From JAHEEL01 sp964195545 (GTDB lineage: Bacteria; Actinomycetota; Acidimicrobiia; Spongiisociales; UBA5794), in contig CAXMQQ010000077.1 of assembly GCA_964195545.1 (NCBI GenBank), positions 1 through 23,044 on the forward strand: a stretch of DNA of 23,044 nucleotides. Reading direction: 5' to 3'. Position numbers and translations under genes: made by a program. Positions 21,121 through 23,044 of this stretch are shown in pieces. The notes beneath the pieces are model-generated. The model saw only the letters and a list, made by a program, of their open reading frames with translations. It did no database searches and had not been told where the DNA came from. Numbering within the stretch: the stretch's first letter is position 1; every line of letters begins with the position of its first letter.

Positions 21121-22640
21121 CCGACGACATGCAGAATGACTCGATCGCAAACGACGATCCGCTCGTAGCTGCACGGATAGCCAAACACCAGGAAGCGCTT
21201 CGAACGAACGACTACCCCTACCGATTCGACCGAAGCGACCTTGCTGCCGATCTCCACAGTCGATTCGAGGACATCGAACCGGGGTCGGAGACCGGTGTCG
21301 ATGTCACCGTCGCCGGCCGCCTCATGAACGTACGCGACATGGGCAGACTCGCTTTCGGCGTCCTTCAGGACGTCTCCGGTCGAATCCAACTCTTCGTTAG
21401 CAGGGCGGTCCTCGGTGATGAGGGCTTCGCCCGATTCCTCGAACTCGACTCCGGGGACTGGATCGGTGCAACCGGAGAGGTCATGGTCACGAAGAAGGGC
21501 GAACTCAGCGTCCGCATCTCGTCGTTCGTGCTCCTGTCCAAGGCGCTGCGCCCGCTTCCCGATAAGTGGCACGGTCTGAAGGACGTCGAAGCGAGATCGC
21601 GGCAGCGCTACCTCGATCTCATGGTCAACGAAGAGTCACGCAGAACGGCTCTGATCCGGGCGAAGGTGATCTCCGAACTGCGACGTCAATTCGAAGATCG
21701 CGGTTTCGTTGAAGTTGAGACACCGGTACTTCTTGCGCAGGCAACCGGTGCCACTGCGCGACCGTTCGAAACGCACCACAACGCGCTCGATCTCGATCTC
21801 TCGCTCCGCATCGCTACCGAACTGTTCCTGAAACGACTGGTCGTCGGAGGGATCGAACGGGTCTTCGAGATCGGCAGGATCTTCCGCAACGAGGGTGTTG
21901 ACGCCACCCACAACCCCGAGTTCACCATGCTCGAGGCGTACCAAGCCTTCGCGGACTACGGCGACATCATGGAGTTGATTGAGGACGTCTTCGCCTCCGT
22001 CGCCGAGGCCTCTGTCGGAACTTCCACGTTGACCTATCAGGGTCGCATGCTGGATCTCACGCCTCCATTCCGGCGTGTACGACTTGTCGACCTGGTCGCA
22101 GAGATCGTTGATGAGGACCTATCGCTCGACACCCCGATCGATCACCTTCGGACTCTCGCCGGTCGGTACGGAATCGAATCCGACCCTTCATGGGGAGCGG
22201 GGCGTGTGATCTTCGAGATCTACGAAGTCGCCGCAGAGTCGACGATCTGGGATCCGACCTTCGTGACGGACTACCCCAAGGAAGTGTCGCCGCTGTCACG
22301 TCTGCATCGGGACGACCCCCGCCTTACCGAGCGTTTCGAGTTGGTCATCGCCGGATCCGAGTACGCAAACGCGTTCTCGGAGTTGAACGACCCGTTCGAT
22401 CAGCGAGAACGGTTCGAGGCGCAAGCCGCCGCCCGGGCAGCCGGTGATGAAGAAGCGCATCCGATCGATGAGGACTACATCCGTGCCCTCGAATACGGGC
22501 TGCCACCGACCGGCGGTCTCGGGATCGGTGTCGACCGTCTCGTGATGCTCGTGACCGACCGCAGGCACATCAGAGAAGTGATCCTGTTCCCGACGATGCG
22601 GCCGGAAGCCGCCTCAGGTGGCGTAGTCGGCAGGCGGTAG
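21117..22640 (+). CDS. lysS: Lysyl-tRNA synthetase, class II
   Basis: 507 residues. The N-terminal OB-fold anticodon domain (~60-155) has VAGRLMNVRDMG and GVLQDVSGRIQLF. Class II motif 1 surrounds FVEVETPVL, motif 2 is FEIGRIFRNEGVDATHNPEF, and motif 3 is GGLGIGVDRLVML near residue 470. LysS has spread widely next to panC/coaX in actinobacteria. ATG 21117 overlaps the coaX stop by 4 bases. The stop lies in a heptad repeat array. Confidence 0.97.
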   Translation: MTDDMQNDSIANDDPLVAARIAKHQEALRTNDYPYRFDRSDLAADLHSRFEDIEPGSETGVDVTVAGRLMNVRDMGRLAFGVLQDVSGRIQLFVSRAVLGDEGFARFLELDSGDWIGATGEVMVTKKGELSVRISSFVLLSKALRPLPDKWHGLKDVEARSRQRYLDLMVNEESRRTALIRAKVISELRRQFEDRGFVEVETPVLLAQATGATARPFETHHNALDLDLSLRIATELFLKRLVVGGIERVFEIGRIFRNEGVDATHNPEFTMLEAYQAFADYGDIMELIEDVFASVAEASVGTSTLTYQGRMLDLTPPFRRVRLVDLVAEIVDEDLSLDTPIDHLRTLAGRYGIESDPSWGAGRVIFEIYEVAAESTIWDPTFVTDYPKEVSPLSRLHRDDPRLTERFELVIAGSEYANAFSELNDPFDQRERFEAQAAARAAGDEEAHPIDEDYIRALEYGLPPTGGLGIGVDRLVMLVTDRRHIREVILFPTMRPEAASGGVVGRR

Positions 22641-22725
22641 TCCGTACTCGGTGTCCGATACTCGGCAAAGATTCGGGCTTCCTGCTCAGGGTTCAGGGCT
22701 CAAAGCTCAAGGCTCAGAGCTCAGG
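22637..22725 (+). repeat. Heptad repeats filling the gap between lysS and the polyprenyl synthetase gene
   Basis: A first group (gtagtcc, gtactcg, gtgtccg, atactcg; 22637-22664) includes the lysS TAG. A second, cleaner group has six units (gctcagg, gttcagg, gctcaaa, gctcaag, gctcaga, gctcagg; 22684-22725) and ends one base from the stop codon of the convergent gene. Nearly the whole 86-base gap is built from 7-base units. Confidence 0.7.
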
Positions 22726-22726
22726 C

Positions 22727-23044
22727 CTACCCCGCTACTGAGCCTCGGGCAACTGCTACCCGGTCGAGGATGTAGGCGTCGATGCTGCGGAGGATGGGCG
22801 TCAGTGTCGTGTTCTCGATCCGATCCGATGCCTGTTCGGCGCGAGCCATCCGAGCGACGGCTTCTTCCGTGACTCGATCCACGAAGCCGCCGACCACCGT
22901 GAGCTCGATGATCCGGTCGACTACGGCACGATCGGCAGGAGCTCCGTCGGCAAGCAGTGCCCGTATCTCCGATCTGTCGGGACCATCGGCCGCGTACAGG
23001 ACCGGAAGCGTGTAGACACCCTCGCCGATGTCGGAACCGGATGG
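22727..23044 (-). CDS. Polyprenyl synthetase family protein, C-terminal part
   Basis: About 105 C-terminal residues; the start lies beyond the right edge. The fragment opens with SGSDIGEGVYTLPVLYA, equivalent to the D-x-REGK-x-TLPV block of trans-polyprenyl diphosphate synthases, followed by IIELTVVGGFVDRV and the helical tail LRSIDAYILDRVA. These enzymes extend farnesyl/geranyl diphosphate for menaquinone side chains or carriers. The catalytic Asp-rich motifs are outside the window, so chain length and activity cannot be judged. Convergent with lysS. Confidence 0.8.
   Translation of the reverse strand, partial: PSGSDIGEGVYTLPVLYAADGPDRSEIRALLADGAPADRAVVDRIIELTVVGGFVDRVTEEAVARMARAEQASDRIENTTLTPILRSIDAYILDRVAVARGSVAG

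Noticed and set aside
22684..22725. CRISPR array
   Set aside because: The repeats are 7 bases long, contiguous and without spacers, and no cas gene is present.

Overview
The window is GC-rich, densely packed bacterial chromosome from an actinobacterium. The evidence is a SigR/RsrA-type redox sigma/anti-sigma pair behind a promoter matching the SigR consensus, a DUF2342 zinc metalloprotease, the run tilS-hpt-ftsH-folP-(PTP-like)-folK-DUF2520-panC-coaX-lysS, leaderless-looking starts, and a tRNA gene without encoded CCA. A deep-branching class such as Acidimicrobiia is my guess; the sequence alone does not prove it.

Region 1 (1-4406, + strand) is a catabolic operon entered in mid-gene. It holds an archaeal-type (type II) glyceraldehyde-3-phosphate dehydrogenase homologue, a Gfo/Idh/MocA oxidoreductase, a SAF-domain small subunit and an UxaA-family large subunit that look like (R)-sulfolactate sulfo-lyase SuyA/SuyB, and a malate/L-lactate dehydrogenase-family enzyme resembling ComC sulfolactate dehydrogenase. 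Convergent to it (4901-6073, - strand) is a YeiH/UPF0324 'putative sulfate exporter', a family known beside desulfonating enzymes. Further on (7313-8233, - strand) is a PfkB sugar kinase that reads very like YihV, the sulfofructose kinase. Together these suggest a sulfosugar/C3-sulfonate degradation locus: kinase, (missing aldolase), aldehyde oxidation, sulfolactate, then pyruvate plus sulfite, with sulfite/sulfate export. The type II GAPDH homologue is a candidate for a new kind of sulfolactaldehyde dehydrogenase.

Region 2 (4407-7312) is mostly non-coding or eroded apart from the exporter. It holds a multi-helix palindromic element (4420-4557), a MITE-like element with 19-bp inverted ends between CTAG duplications (4742-4900), two overlapping tiny membrane ORFs behind a good promoter, and about 600 bases with no convincing gene.

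Region 3 (8347-10366) encodes two exported proteins, a Thr-rich lipoprotein and an SGNH hydrolase, sharing an upstream sequence motif. tRNA-Thr(CGT) follows on the - strand.

Region 4 (10501-22640, + strand) is housekeeping: sigR-rsrA-small Zn protein, then metalloprotease-tilS-hpt, ftsH-folP-PTP-like-folK, and DUF2520-panC-coaX-lysS, nearly all with overlapping stops and starts. A polyprenyl synthetase gene enters from the right on the - strand.

A recurring oddity is arrays of degenerate 7-bp tandem repeats that begin at or within the stop codons of several genes (SGNH hydrolase, hpt, folK, lysS, probably the kinase). The unit sequence differs at each site but the 7-bp period is kept.
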